Positions 1-9,449 are shown, counted from the first letter of the stretch. The stretch: 64,000 bases of DNA from Zhongshania antarctica (GCF_014202945.1 NZ_JACHHW010000001.1:496001-560000); one strand, 5' to 3'. A program made the numbers and translations. Notes: generated by a model not told the origin, from the sequence alone.

Positions 1-557
1 CGCCACGTACGACTATATCTCGCCTCAATTTCCATCGTATCGATAACGGGAAATTCTATACCTTCTTGGATATGGCGCATCAATGCCGCATGCAGAAATC
101 GTCGCTCAATCGCGCTGTAATGAACAACAATCATCTTGCCCTGCAAGTGCGCGAGCAGCGTATCGATAACAGTGGAGAATTCAGGGGCATCTTCCACAAC
201 GGAATGCGTAATACCATGAATCATGACAGAGCTTGGATGTAGACGCGTTTCTGGCTTAATGACCCAATGTTTTGCACCATTACAGCGTATCCGACTTATG
301 TTCATAGGCACCAAGCCGATACTCACAATGCTATCGCGACGTGGATCTAAGCCTGTTGTTTCAAAGTCCAAAGCCACCAAAGACACCTCGGTAATTGGGG
401 TGGACGCGGCAACTACGCCTTGTTGATAAAACGCCTTTAAGCTTGGGTGTTTGCTCGCTTCAGCCAAAAAAGCAAAACGACTAGGCCAATCCAATCGTTT
501 GCCCTGCGGCATAGCTCGAGCTTGGCCAGACATTTGATCTTTAGCGAGATAAAACAT
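1..557 (-). CDS. DnaQ-like 3'-5' exonuclease, partial (3' end beyond left edge)
   Basis: Reading the minus strand from an ATG at 557 gives 185 codons open to the window edge. The Exo I motif DFETTGL lies at residues 64-70, with the metal-binding Asp64 and Glu66 of the DEDD exonuclease superfamily. Further on, HSSVM-type spacing around 'MIHGITHSVVEDAP' and 'VVHYSAIERRFL' fits the Exo II region of the DNA polymerase III epsilon-like family. It starts 9 bases after the stop of the CBS/DUF294 gene, so the two are probably co-transcribed; this neighbour pair is common in gammaproteobacteria. The likely role is trimming of 3' ends during repair or proofreading. The C-terminal Exo III motif is not visible because the gene is cut. 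Confidence 0.85.
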   Translation of the reverse strand, partial: MFYLAKDQMSGQARAMPQGKRLDWPSRFAFLAEASKHPSLKAFYQQGVVAASTPITEVSLVALDFETTGLDPRRDSIVSIGLVPMNISRIRCNGAKHWVIKPETRLHPSSVMIHGITHSVVEDAPEFSTVIDTLLAHLQGKMIVVHYSAIERRFLHAALMRHIQEGIEFPVIDTMEIEARYSRTW

Positions 558-566
558 AAAAGCCTC

Positions 567-2447
567 TCAACCAACCCTGCCCGGCTGATACCTGAATTTC
601 AGAAAACGTTGGGCATTGCTTAGTATTTGAAACGCCTCTTTAAGATTTTTCCGTTCAAAATCCGACAAATTCTCAGGCTCAATATTGTTGTCTGGCTCAC
701 GTTTCAATTCAATATCTAAGGCTTGATGGCGAATCCTCACCATCGCAATAAATTCCAGTGCGTCACGCAAATCAAGTCCCCGACCGGGCGGCAGTATTCC
801 TGCTGCAATAATATCTTCTAGGCGTTCAAAGGTATTGCGCGCCGACGATCCCACCGCCAAGGTATGCACGCGCACAAGGTCGGCAATGGGGCCGGTCCCT
901 CGACGCTTCATATTGATGGAATTCGTTTGGCGACCATCGGTTTCCATCACAAAATCTTTAAAGAAACCCAGTGGCGGAGTTCTGAGCAAGGCATTACGAG
1001 CCATACAGGCTAAAAATCGCGCATTGGTTTGCGCCTTTTGGCGAATCAACTGATTCAATTCTTCTGCCCAGTGGCACTGCCCCCATACGCCTTCTAAATC
1101 AAAGAAAATAGCGCTGTGTAATAATGATTCTGCGGTGGGTTTCTCAACCCATTCATTAAAATATTGCTGCCAAACAGCTAATGGTTGGCGCCACTTCGTG
1201 TTGCTGGCCATTATATTGCCAGTGCAATAACTGTAGCCACAGCGTGCTAAGCCGTCACTGACAAAGTTCGCCAAGGCGCTAAAATACGCGTCGTGCTGCT
1301 CGGCAACAAAGCTGTTATCAAGAATAAGGGCGTTGTCTTGATCCGTCACGATAAGCTGTTCACCCCGCGCCATTGAGCCCAAGGCTAAAAAGCAATAAGG
1401 CACAGGAGGAACGCCCAACTCGGCCTCGCCCAGCTCGCATAAGCGCTGTTTAAAACTGCGGCCTATCACCGCCATCGCACTCCCAATCATTTGGGAATTG
1501 GCGTCCTGATGAACCATGCGCGCGAAACACGCTTGAGCTTCTGGCAGAAGCACCGCAAGTTCATCAACACTCTGGGCATTAAAAATACTTTTAACGACAA
1601 ACAAACTGTTTTGCGACTCGTAACGCAAAATATCAAGATGACTAATCAAGCCCACCGGTACGCCTTTTTTCAATACTGGCAGATGCTGCACCTTGTATTT
1701 GAGCATTAGCATCATCGCGTCGAAGACAAATTGATGACTTTGCACATAAATCAATTCGGTGGTCATAATATCTGCCACCGGAATGTCGCTGCTTAAGCCC
1801 ATCGCCACTAGGCGCCCGCGAATATCCAAGTCTGTAACAATACCAACCACCTGAGCTGGCCGCCCTGGCGAGTCCTGTTCGTTAAGGGTGATTAGCAACG
1901 AGGATACGTTTTCCTCAGTCATGCGAATCGCGGCCTGATGCACGGTCGTGGTGCTCGACACAGTAACGGGTAAGGTGGTGATTAAAGTGCTTATTTTAGC
2001 GGTAAGCAAAGAGTCGTCGTCTTCGCCTTTGGCGATAGATTGACGCAAACGCGTCTGGTCTTCTACTTCAACAAAGTCAGCAAAATGCTCGAAATTATCG
2101 AATAAATAATTAAATGTCTCGTCACTAATGAGGTATACCAAGGTATCTTCTAGGGCTGTCACTGGAAAGCGAACAGGGCGATTTAACATTAAGCTTTGCT
2201 CGCCGAAAAATTCACCTAAACCTAAACGATTATAAAGTTGGCCGTCTCGTCGAAAAACCTCAACCGCGCCACTGCGGATCACATACCATTGATGATTATC
2301 TTGTCCTAAGGCCAAAATAGCAGACTGCGCCCGGTAATACGCGACCTCAACATTTGCAGCTACCGTAGCCAGCACGTCATCCGGTAAATTTGCAAATGGC
2401 GGGTGACGTCTGAAAAAATCCAATACTTCGGATTGCTCCGCCAGCAT
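567..2447 (-). CDS. cNMP-binding / CBS-pair / DUF294 nucleotidyltransferase-like signalling protein
   Basis: 626 residues. Residues 15-125 form a cyclic-nucleotide-binding-type beta-roll, with FGEQSL at 81-86. Residues 150-275 hold two CBS repeats, the first ending VVGIVTDLDIRGR and the second VPVGLISHLDILR. Residues 310-450 are the DUF294 putative nucleotidyltransferase domain, with GSMARGEQ at 357-364 and TDQDNA at 368-373, and the DUF294 C-terminal domain follows. This is the full family architecture at its usual length. It is cytosolic and likely senses nucleotides; the modified target is unknown. The start has a strong Shine-Dalgarno (GGAGTAGGATA before ATG). It sits directly upstream of the exonuclease gene. 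Confidence 0.9.
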   Translation of the reverse strand: MLAEQSEVLDFFRRHPPFANLPDDVLATVAANVEVAYYRAQSAILALGQDNHQWYVIRSGAVEVFRRDGQLYNRLGLGEFFGEQSLMLNRPVRFPVTALEDTLVYLISDETFNYLFDNFEHFADFVEVEDQTRLRQSIAKGEDDDSLLTAKISTLITTLPVTVSSTTTVHQAAIRMTEENVSSLLITLNEQDSPGRPAQVVGIVTDLDIRGRLVAMGLSSDIPVADIMTTELIYVQSHQFVFDAMMLMLKYKVQHLPVLKKGVPVGLISHLDILRYESQNSLFVVKSIFNAQSVDELAVLLPEAQACFARMVHQDANSQMIGSAMAVIGRSFKQRLCELGEAELGVPPVPYCFLALGSMARGEQLIVTDQDNALILDNSFVAEQHDAYFSALANFVSDGLARCGYSYCTGNIMASNTKWRQPLAVWQQYFNEWVEKPTAESLLHSAIFFDLEGVWGQCHWAEELNQLIRQKAQTNARFLACMARNALLRTPPLGFFKDFVMETDGRQTNSINMKRRGTGPIADLVRVHTLAVGSSARNTFERLEDIIAAGILPPGRGLDLRDALEFIAMVRIRHQALDIELKREPDNNIEPENLSDFERKNLKEAFQILSNAQRFLKFRYQPGRVG

Positions 2448-2527
2448 TATCCTACTCCGTGATTTATTGTTTAGGCCCAGCCAGAATCCATAATGAACGC
2501 CAAACGGGCCACCACCAAGCTAAATTA

Positions 2528-4153
2528 TTACCTGGGCTCAGACATCAGGCCCTTAATCATCGAAAATGCAGCAACCAGCAGAACCAAGGTAAAAGGTAAG
2601 CCCGTCGACACTGCCATTGCCTGCAAGGCGACCAGCCCGCCACCCAAAATAAGTGCTACAGCAACCAAGCCTTCAAATAAACACCAAAATACGCGCTGCG
2701 GCGTTGGCGAATCGACCTTGCCCCCTGCCGAAATCACGTCAATCACTAGCGATCCGGAATCCGACGAGGTAACAAAAAATACGATTACCAACACAATTGC
2801 GATAAACGACGTGATGCTGGATAACGGCAATACATCGAGCATGCTAAATAGCTGCAAGGGCAAGTCCGCGTCAACCACTTTCTGATAACCATCAGTCACA
2901 ACTTGCTTGATCGCAGTGCCACCAAATGCCGTCATCCAAAATACACAGGCCGTAGACGGTATCAGCAACACAGAAATAATAAATTCCCGCACCGTGCGAC
3001 CACGCGAAACCCGGGCGATAAACATCCCCACAAATGGGCTCCACGATATCCACCACGCCCAATAAAATGCCGTCCAACCGGAGGCAAAATTACTGTCTTC
3101 GCGGCCTACCGGGTTGGCTAGTTCCGGCAAGTAGCGGAAATAGGCAATGATGTTATCAATAAAGCCGGTGGCGATAGCCAGCGTTGGACCAACAATCACC
3201 ACAAAAGCTAGCAACAGCATCGCGAGCATCATATTGATTTCAGATAATTTTTTTACGCCCGCGTCCAAGCCCTTTACCACAGATATCAGCGCGATGGCGG
3301 TGATTCCGATGACAAGCAGGATTTGGGTGGTTCCACCCAAGGGAATACCAAATAAATAATTCAAACCGGAGGCCGCTTGCGATGCCCCTAAGCCCAAGGA
3401 CGTCGCCAAGCCGAATATCGTTGCCAACACGGCCAAAATATCGATGATATGCCCAGGCCAACCCCAAATCCGCTCACCTAAGAGCGGGTAAAATACGGAG
3501 CGAATCGTTAACGGCAAGCCCTTGTTGAAAGAAAACAAGGCTAAACCCAGTGCCATTACCGCGTAAATAGCCCACGGGTGCAGCGCCCAGTGATAAATTG
3601 TAGCGGCCATCGCCAAGCGTTCAGCTGACTCGGCATCGCCCACTGCACCACCTAAAGGAGCCCAGTCGCTGCGCACGCCATTCTCAGCTGCGGTACCGGC
3701 AAATGAGGTCGTAAAATGCGTAAGGGGCTCCGAAACGCCGTAAAACATGAGGCCAATACCCATGCCAGCGGCAAACAACATCGAAAACCAACCTAAATAG
3801 CTATAGTCCGGCGTTGCCTCCGTACCACCCAAACGCACACGCCCTAGTGGCGAGACCACTAGCACCAAACATATCAGTACAAAAACATTTGCTGCACTAA
3901 TAAAAAACCAATCTAAGTTAGACGTTAGCCAATTCCGCACGCCACTGAACATCGGCTCGGCTTGCTCTTGAAAAAACAGCGTAAGCGCAACAAAGGCAAT
4001 TACCGCGAAAGCCGAGATAGCAAACACCCTATTGTGTATATCTAAGCCAAATGGCCCTATATTCAACACAATATTGTCTTGGCCTACTTGATAGTCGGTA
4101 TCTATTGGAGTGACCTGGCCATCAGGAACCATGGGATCCTTATTATCTGTCAT
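2528..4153 (-). CDS. BCCT-family betaine/choline/carnitine-type transporter
   Basis: 541 residues with about 12 hydrophobic segments. The family signature GMGIGLMFYGVSEP is at 130-143, and the aromatic substrate box, with W360 and the FYWAWWISWSPF stretch at 363-374, is followed by RVSRGRTVREF. BCCT carriers take up quaternary ammonium or sulfonium compounds by Na+ or H+ symport in the inner membrane. The Gly-rich GMGIG motif is typical of Na+-coupled members, so a betaine-like osmolyte is the likeliest substrate, but choline, carnitine or DMSP cannot be excluded. The cytosolic C-terminal tail is very short, which argues against the long osmosensing tail of BetP. An AAGGAT ribosome site precedes the ATG. 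The porin gene lies upstream on the same strand with a 52-base gap. Confidence 0.9.
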   Translation of the reverse strand: MTDNKDPMVPDGQVTPIDTDYQVGQDNIVLNIGPFGLDIHNRVFAISAFAVIAFVALTLFFQEQAEPMFSGVRNWLTSNLDWFFISAANVFVLICLVLVVSPLGRVRLGGTEATPDYSYLGWFSMLFAAGMGIGLMFYGVSEPLTHFTTSFAGTAAENGVRSDWAPLGGAVGDAESAERLAMAATIYHWALHPWAIYAVMALGLALFSFNKGLPLTIRSVFYPLLGERIWGWPGHIIDILAVLATIFGLATSLGLGASQAASGLNYLFGIPLGGTTQILLVIGITAIALISVVKGLDAGVKKLSEINMMLAMLLLAFVVIVGPTLAIATGFIDNIIAYFRYLPELANPVGREDSNFASGWTAFYWAWWISWSPFVGMFIARVSRGRTVREFIISVLLIPSTACVFWMTAFGGTAIKQVVTDGYQKVVDADLPLQLFSMLDVLPLSSITSFIAIVLVIVFFVTSSDSGSLVIDVISAGGKVDSPTPQRVFWCLFEGLVAVALILGGGLVALQAMAVSTGLPFTLVLLVAAFSMIKGLMSEPR

Positions 4154-4205
4154 CAGATTATCCTTAGTACGTGTGTTAGTTTATGGGTGTATGCATTTCC
4201 TAAGC

Positions 4206-5510
4206 TCAAAAGTAGTATCCAATATTGATATTAAAGCGCTGCTCGTAATCGCCGCTATCACCGGCACCACTGCCACCCACAAAAGGCTGATTTTTCGCAT
4301 GCACCCAGTCAAAGTATGTGAACAAACCACCTGCCGCGACTGACACCCCAGTAACGTTCATTACCGTATTCGCGGTGTCATCTGACTTGTCGTAAACAAC
4401 ACCGTAGTTATTATAAAATTGCAGACCTGTTACTGCGCCAAAGTTGACGGCTAAATCGTAAGCGACATTTAGCGTGGTAGACGTCGCTTCTGCAGCAATG
4501 GTGTCGTAGAACGAGTAGGCGCCAATGGCAATTTGCTCTAGTTGATCAATGTCGTAGCGATATTCACTGTGTTGCAGCTGCAAATGCCAGCGTTGATATT
4601 GGCTATTCGCGTGCAATGCCAAGGCCTGATAATCGCCCGCCCTGCTCTCACCGTCATGTATACCACCACTCAGCGCAGACACACCGACTTCTGTCGTTAA
4701 CTCGCCTTGTTTAAAATGATAGGCAAAGCGTCCACTAAAGGTGTTGTATTCAGCCAAGGTTTGACCCGGCTCATCGTAAATTCCTTCACCTGCCGTACGA
4801 GCGCCAACAATATCGTAAGAATAGCGATCTGAACGATTATCTACGTATCCATCTACGCCACCGAGCTCATCATTTTTAAAGAAGCCTAAATCTAACTGCC
4901 AATTATTAGCAATACTACGCTTGAACACGACGCCCAGATCAAAATCATCTTCCAAACCGAGGTAATAATTGGTACTGAAAAAATAGTTTTGCGAATTATA
5001 AGGGCTATTGCCAAAGGGCACCTTAGTGATGCCTGCGTTCACTTCCCAGTTTTCGCTAAATTGATAACCTACATAAGCGTATTTAATCGCCGTCATATAA
5101 TCAAAGAAGCGAATTTCGCCATTAAGCGATACATCGCCGATTTCGCCTCGCAGATTCAGTCGAAAGATATCGAAATCGAAATCGCCGCCACGATCCTTAT
5201 TGCCTTCGCTATAGGAGGTATAATTAAAATTGGTGCGAATCGCACCCCCTACCGTGATGCCATCCTCAGACTTCGCTTTCTCCGACGCAACGCTAACAGG
5301 CTTCTGCTCAGCAAGTGTTTTAGCATTTACCGCCACACTTGTCGTATTGGCTTTTGCTTGCTCTTCAATTTCGGCCAGTTTGGCCTGCAGTGCAGAGATT
5401 TGGGCTTTGAGGCTATCTAACTCTGCCGCGGAAACGGACATAGTTTGAGCATATGCCGGACCAACAAAAGCACTGGCGAGCAAAATCGATAATAAACGAT
5501 GCTTATTCAT
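4206..5510 (-). CDS. Outer-membrane porin with N-terminal coiled coil (DcaP/OprP-like)
   Basis: 434 residues. A Sec signal peptide ends near AYAQ (about residue 22). Residues 25-60 form a heptad-like coiled coil (AELDSLKAQISALQAKLAEIEEQAK), followed by a beta-barrel rich in alternating aromatic and polar strands and ending in the terminal Phe of outer-membrane barrels (NINIGYYF). The coiled coil in front of a trimeric barrel is typical of DcaP-like and phosphate-selective-type porins. It probably lets small anionic solutes across the outer membrane; the specificity is not readable. The next gene downstream is the BCCT transporter, so joint uptake of an osmolyte or small acid is possible. AGGA precedes the ATG. 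Confidence 0.8.
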   Translation of the reverse strand: MNKHRLLSILLASAFVGPAYAQTMSVSAAELDSLKAQISALQAKLAEIEEQAKANTTSVAVNAKTLAEQKPVSVASEKAKSEDGITVGGAIRTNFNYTSYSEGNKDRGGDFDFDIFRLNLRGEIGDVSLNGEIRFFDYMTAIKYAYVGYQFSENWEVNAGITKVPFGNSPYNSQNYFFSTNYYLGLEDDFDLGVVFKRSIANNWQLDLGFFKNDELGGVDGYVDNRSDRYSYDIVGARTAGEGIYDEPGQTLAEYNTFSGRFAYHFKQGELTTEVGVSALSGGIHDGESRAGDYQALALHANSQYQRWHLQLQHSEYRYDIDQLEQIAIGAYSFYDTIAAEATSTTLNVAYDLAVNFGAVTGLQFYNNYGVVYDKSDDTANTVMNVTGVSVAAGGLFTYFDWVHAKNQPFVGGSGAGDSGDYEQRFNINIGYYF

Positions 5511-6059
5511 GATTATTTCCTACGATTAAAAATGGGACTAAGCTAGCGAATCGGCTATCACTTCTGAATTCATTTAGCGGAATATAAGAAATGCGCTTTT
5601 GGTTCAGCGCAAATAATGGACGCAATGTGACTGGGGAGGCTTTTCATTTCAGAAATCAACCGTCCTGCTCCATAATATTAATTCGACATTCACATTAGTG
5701 AGTTTTTATAAACTTGCTTTTATGCGACGAAATAGCATTATTAGGTCTCGTCGCCGATCTCGTACTCGCCTAACCTTTCCTCTAACGATCTATACCCCTA
5801 CGCTCAATTTTCAACAACATCTAAAGTAAGTGCCAACGCTGACACCCTACCACCTTAGCATTAGTGACGCTGATTCGCGACAGCTGAGCACGTCAGCCAA
5901 TTTTCTATTATTATTGCCACTCAACGCATTGCCAACAATACGCCTCAGGATAATTTTTATAACCCTCGACCTGCAGCAGTAAAGTTGAGTATAGACCAGC
6001 ACACCGAGTCCGCCAGCTTTCAACTTAACTTGAACTCGGGAAGCGATTTCACACGGCCA
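5511..6059. other. Intergenic region upstream of the porin gene
   Basis: 549 bases separate the porin start from the end of the NdpA-like gene. No coding frame with a credible start, RNA gene or terminator was recognised. The half next to the porin is AT-rich and presumably carries its promoter and leader, but no confident -35/-10 pair was found by eye. Confidence 0.5.
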
Positions 6060-7076
6060 CTATGTCTCTTTTCGTGCTTTTATGTTGACTACCGCTTGAA
6101 ATCCGTCTTGGTTATCGGTAATGGAAACACCCGACACGGAGTATTTTGAATCACTTATCACCAAGCCCACACCAGCTCTAACTCTGACTCGACTGGTTAT
6201 TGGCTTTGCTTGCTTCGCGAAGTCCTGAGACTTAATTTCATAATCATCGGCAATATCAACACCGGTGCTGCTCATAACACCGGATATCACCTCAGACAAT
6301 GCCTCTGAATCGATGTACTGAGAAGATATATCCTTTATCTCTGCTATAGACGTAATTTCTGATGAATTAATTTTTTCAGTAATTTTCTCGTTCAAATCAG
6401 CAACATCTTGAGAATCTTCAATTTTCGAACTTATTCCCTTCAATATAGAGCCACATATCTTTGCGTAGGATTTTGACGTTGCTCTTGGCGATACCTTTAG
6501 AAAGGAATCCTTCCAGTATTTGGTCTTCTGCCCAAGATTGTCGACGACAAAAACACCTTGTTCATTAGGAAGCACTAAGGCTCCCTTTTGTATTTTATTC
6601 AGCGATATACCCGATCTTTCAATAATGTCAAATGAATCCGATGATTCAGCTATTTCAAGAAAATAATCTTTATTTTCTATTTTCAATATTGCAAGACCGC
6701 TAGACTCTACATCGTCAACTTTAAGCCCAGTAAAGAGTAAAAAGACAAGATCACCAGAGGAGATATTTTGATGTGTTGATGTTGCGTATAAGTGTTTGGC
6801 GATCGCCTGTGTTTGCAGTACAAAGTCACTCTGTTCAGCAAATAGTTTTCCAGTAATATTGGAAACAGTATTCAGTGACAAGTCTGACTCATGGAAGAAG
6901 TCATATATTTCTCTCTGCTTTGCGAGCGGACTTAAGTAGCTTTTAATAAGCAGTTCAGCCAATGACTCACTGACTTCCGACTCATTTTCTGCAAGACGCA
7001 TACCCTCTTCGCGAGTTTTATTACCAACTCGGTGCACCACGATATTACTTAGTCGCGCAGAACTTACATCAACCAT
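6060..7076 (-). CDS. NdpA/YejK-like nucleoid-associated protein (37-kDa family)
   Basis: 338 residues, close to the 335-residue size of E. coli YejK. The N-terminus (IVVHRVGNKTREEGMRLAE), the LLIKSYLSPL helix and the central 'SGLAILKIENKDYFLEI' strand pattern fit the PF04245 nucleoid-associated family, which binds DNA and appears in nucleoid preparations. Identity is judged from pattern only, and it is divergent from the housekeeping form. A GGAG ribosome site lies 7 bases before the ATG. The base composition is clearly more AT-rich than its neighbours and the gene stands alone between two long non-coding stretches, which suggests acquisition by transfer. Members of this family also occur in accessory and defence-like islands, so a role as an accessory protein is possible. 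Confidence 0.6.
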   Translation of the reverse strand: MVDVSSARLSNIVVHRVGNKTREEGMRLAENESEVSESLAELLIKSYLSPLAKQREIYDFFHESDLSLNTVSNITGKLFAEQSDFVLQTQAIAKHLYATSTHQNISSGDLVFLLFTGLKVDDVESSGLAILKIENKDYFLEIAESSDSFDIIERSGISLNKIQKGALVLPNEQGVFVVDNLGQKTKYWKDSFLKVSPRATSKSYAKICGSILKGISSKIEDSQDVADLNEKITEKINSSEITSIAEIKDISSQYIDSEALSEVISGVMSSTGVDIADDYEIKSQDFAKQAKPITSRVRVRAGVGLVISDSKYSVSGVSITDNQDGFQAVVNIKARKET

Positions 7077-7376
7077 TACTTACTCCACTCATTACAAATA
7101 ATTGACAGCCATTCAGCCCCAATCAATATTAAACACACATATGGTTTTGAAATATGCCGCCAGCAGATTATTTCCGCTAGAGAAATTGGAAAATTCTGAA
7201 ACGCTACTTAGCGTTGCATACTGTGCTTATTGTACCGACACCAGGAGATTGTCGCAGTAATCTGTACGACATTAATTAATTCAAGCAGATAGCGCACCCG
7301 CTATACCGCTATTTCGGCTGATGATATCCCCTGCACAGGCGGATTCAGCTGCAAGCAGATGACGGAATGCCCTATA
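7077..7376. other. Non-coding stretch upstream of the NdpA-like gene
   Basis: About 300 AT-rich bases between the NdpA-like start and the hydrolase remnant. No gene, RNA or terminator was recognised. It presumably contains the NdpA-like promoter. Confidence 0.4.
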
Positions 7377-7672
7377 TCAGAGATCACCCGCCGAAAGTGA
7401 GTGCATTTGCGAATGAGCGCTTATTAAGGCAACAAACTGAGGTAAAAGCGGTACTGGTAGATCGTGGCCCATGCCATCAAACAATTCAAGACTCGCATTG
7501 GGGATATGTTTTGCGGTGTCTATGCCGCCAACGCGACACAGAATGACTCCGGCCACGAGACCATCGGCATGCCGAGGCCCATAATCAGCACAATAGCCTG
7601 GTGTCCGGCGTCACCAAACTCCTGAACGGCCAGCTCAATATCCCCCACTTTTATGCGCTTTTCAGTGTTCAT
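7377..7672 (-). pseudogene. Collapsed remnant of an alpha/beta hydrolase gene
   Basis: An ATG at 7672 opens 50 codons that read like the start of an alpha/beta hydrolase (MNTEKRIKVGDIELAVQEFG, then IVLIMGLGMPMVSWPESFC) and stop at TAG 7520-7522. Immediately downstream, in another frame, the sequence GIDTAKHIPNASLELFDGMG, then HDLPVPLLPQFVALI, reads like the C-terminus of the same family, including the catalytic-His context GMGHDLP, and stops at 7377-7379. The central part of about 170-200 residues, with the nucleophile elbow, is missing and the two ends are out of frame. This is what a large internal deletion leaves behind. The reading is from translated sequence; no intact paralogue is in the window. 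Confidence 0.75.
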
Positions 7673-7906
7673 GAGACCTCGAATGACGGGTGCTTCTGCA
7701 CCTAAGGAAATACATCTAGGGCATGCTAGCCAAAGTAAAATTTGACTGCCAGCGTTTCTACGTTAGTGACATGCGCCCTACACGCCGACACCACCCAGGT
7801 TACCAGTACATTAAAGCGCAATGATGACGATACCTCTCAATATTTTGCTAGCGCTAACAAGGCGACTAACAACGGCGAAAATTCAGGCCGTTTCACGAAA
7901 CGTGAT
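7673..7906. other. Non-coding gap between hydrolase remnant and DUF1254 gene
   Basis: 234 bases with no credible coding frame or RNA gene. A short open frame on the plus strand from 7742 runs into the 3' end of the DUF1254-like gene and has no ribosome site, so it is not called. Confidence 0.4.
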
Positions 7907-8428
7907 TTAAGCCGGGCCGCAATGACTCTGTTCAAGTGCCGTTAAGGCAGCAGCGGCCTCGCCTATTGCCGATACCCGCAACAGCATAATGCCCCGCTGA
8001 CTTGGCGACTGTATAACGTCACCGGAGTAGTCCTCAGGATTACTGTCAGGACCTATCAAGGTCACCTTAACGAACGTACCAATGCGGTAATGCTCATCGC
8101 GGCGATTGCTCATACCGGCGTAGTTATCGGTATTCATCTGGTAAAACTGCATAGACCAATAGCGCTCTGGCACTTTCGCTTCAATCAACAGCGGCCCTTC
8201 AGCCAAGTTGTAGATACAACTACCATAGAATAGATCTGGACTGGGCCGCACCACCTCACGGCTCGCTTCGTCCGCGCGCGGTTTAATATACAAGGTGTTG
8301 TAAGCCTGCTTTACCCCACCTCGATGGTAGAGCACCTCCATTACAAGATTCGGTAACGCAAGGGCTAACAGGTACTGGCCAAGATAGGCACAAAGCAGAA
8401 TACCGAGACACCACTTGAGAAATTTCAT
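7907..8428 (-). CDS. DUF1254-like membrane-anchored protein
   Basis: 173 residues. A hydrophobic N-terminal helix (residues 4-28) anchors a periplasmic domain. The run NTLYIKPRADEASREVV, then 'IEAKVPERYWSMQFYQMNTDNYAGM', resembles the DUF1254 core, in which a strand ending in 'YWSMQFYQ' is typical. The ATG overlaps the stop of the DUF1214-like gene by four bases (ATGA), so the two are translationally coupled. DUF1254 and DUF1214 usually occur fused in one protein or as adjacent genes; here they are separate, each with its own membrane anchor. The biochemical function is unknown. A P450 gene lies beyond them on the other strand. Confidence 0.65.
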   Translation of the reverse strand: MKFLKWCLGILLCAYLGQYLLALALPNLVMEVLYHRGGVKQAYNTLYIKPRADEASREVVRPSPDLFYGSCIYNLAEGPLLIEAKVPERYWSMQFYQMNTDNYAGMSNRRDEHYRIGTFVKVTLIGPDSNPEDYSGDVIQSPSQRGIMLLRVSAIGEAAAALTALEQSHCGPA

Positions 8429-9024
8429 GAGCAGCTCTCCAAAATAACCCTCGGCAGGGGAGCCGAGTGCGGTCGCTCAAGGTAAGCCTTACCAGGCGTA
8501 TAGAGGCGCAATAACAAATCAAAGTTGTGCCCTGAACGCTTGCGCCAAGACGGCGCCCCCGAAGGCCCGACAGGTAGCCAGTTTGCAGCTTGCTCCTCGG
8601 CAGCCACATAAATCACCCAGCTGCCGTCTGGGCTGCGGAGGATATTCTCGTTATTGAAGGAGTAGCGCTTTTGCGGGTTTGGTATCAGAAAGTTGTCCCA
8701 GCCATAAGCCGTGATACTCCACCAGTCGGCATCGTAATCATTACCGTCGACTCGATAGCGACAATTCAGGCGCAGCGCTTGCCCGTCGACCGAGTTGAGC
8801 CGGTAGTACATCGAGTTTTCGCGAGTGGATGCCAGCAGGCCGCCAATAGCGATAGTCGCCTTCAGCATGATTCCGGCGTCAGTCGAGCCAGTGCTCACAT
8901 TAGTGACCCAGTTACCGTTTTGCACGCTCATCGCACCGAGACCACTGCCGATGTTGCGTACCAAAAAAAAGATCGATAGCGCCAGTATCAGCAGCACCGC
9001 TGCAAGCACACGAATCACCTTCAT
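8425..9024 (-). CDS. DUF1214-like membrane-anchored protein
   Basis: 199 residues with an N-terminal membrane helix (residues 5-25, LAAVLLILALSIFFLV). The rest carries the DUF1214 pattern: YRLNSVDGQALRLNCRY, 'WSITAYGWDNFLIPN', then DGSWVIYV, 'NWLPVGPSG' and 'LLLRLYTPGKAYL'. These Trp-rich strands are the diagnostic part of the family. An AGGAG site precedes the ATG. It is the first gene of a two-gene unit with the DUF1254-like gene. A third DUF1214 protein occurs at 23651-25045, so the family is repeated in this window. Function is unknown; linkage to P450, TonB receptor and sulfotransferase genes suggests a part in handling hydrophobic compounds at the envelope. Confidence 0.7.
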   Translation of the reverse strand: MKVIRVLAAVLLILALSIFFLVRNIGSGLGAMSVQNGNWVTNVSTGSTDAGIMLKATIAIGGLLASTRENSMYYRLNSVDGQALRLNCRYRVDGNDYDADWWSITAYGWDNFLIPNPQKRYSFNNENILRSPDGSWVIYVAAEEQAANWLPVGPSGAPSWRKRSGHNFDLLLRLYTPGKAYLERPHSAPLPRVILESCS

Positions 9025-9449
9025 TTACGGGTGGCTCCTTATTATTGATATATCAGCGCCCTATAATGCCGTGAATACGAATGGTAGCCTAGCCATTGCA
9101 ACATAAAACGCGCTTTAAGCCGTGCGGCCCAACGCCTACAATTCAATAAATCTAGGGCGAATTCTTCGACGGATAAGCTAACCGCACTAAGGTCATTCAA
9201 AACACCTTAAAAACCATCTCCCCCCATTCTTACTTAGCAAAAGCCATACCCAGCAATGGCTCGCTGAGCCTCACCATGGACCGCAGCTGATTTCTTCAAA
9301 ACTTGGCCGCTTAGGCTTGCTCATTGACCTAATTCCCCCTCTCTTATCACATCTTTCATTGATAAGGTTGGCAATCTATCGCCGTCAAAAATCTCGCACG
9401 ATCAAAAAGTAAAGGCCGCGCGTATCGGCAACACAGGAGAGGAAATAAA
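9025..9449. other. Divergent intergenic region (DUF1214 unit / P450)
   Basis: 425 bases between the divergent DUF1214-like and P450 genes. It must hold both promoters. No coding frame, RNA gene or convincing operator was recognised. The P450 ribosome site AGGAGAGG lies just before 9450. Confidence 0.4.

Noticed and set aside
2493-2885. Plus-strand open frame of 130 codons
   Set aside because: It lies on the other strand of the BCCT transporter gene, with no ribosome site and composition driven by the opposite frame.
4989-5420. Plus-strand open frame of 143 codons
   Set aside because: It is antisense to the porin gene and has no recognisable protein pattern.
7742-7945. Plus-strand frame of 67 codons
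   Set aside because: No ribosome site, low-complexity sequence, and it runs into the convergent DUF1254-like gene.
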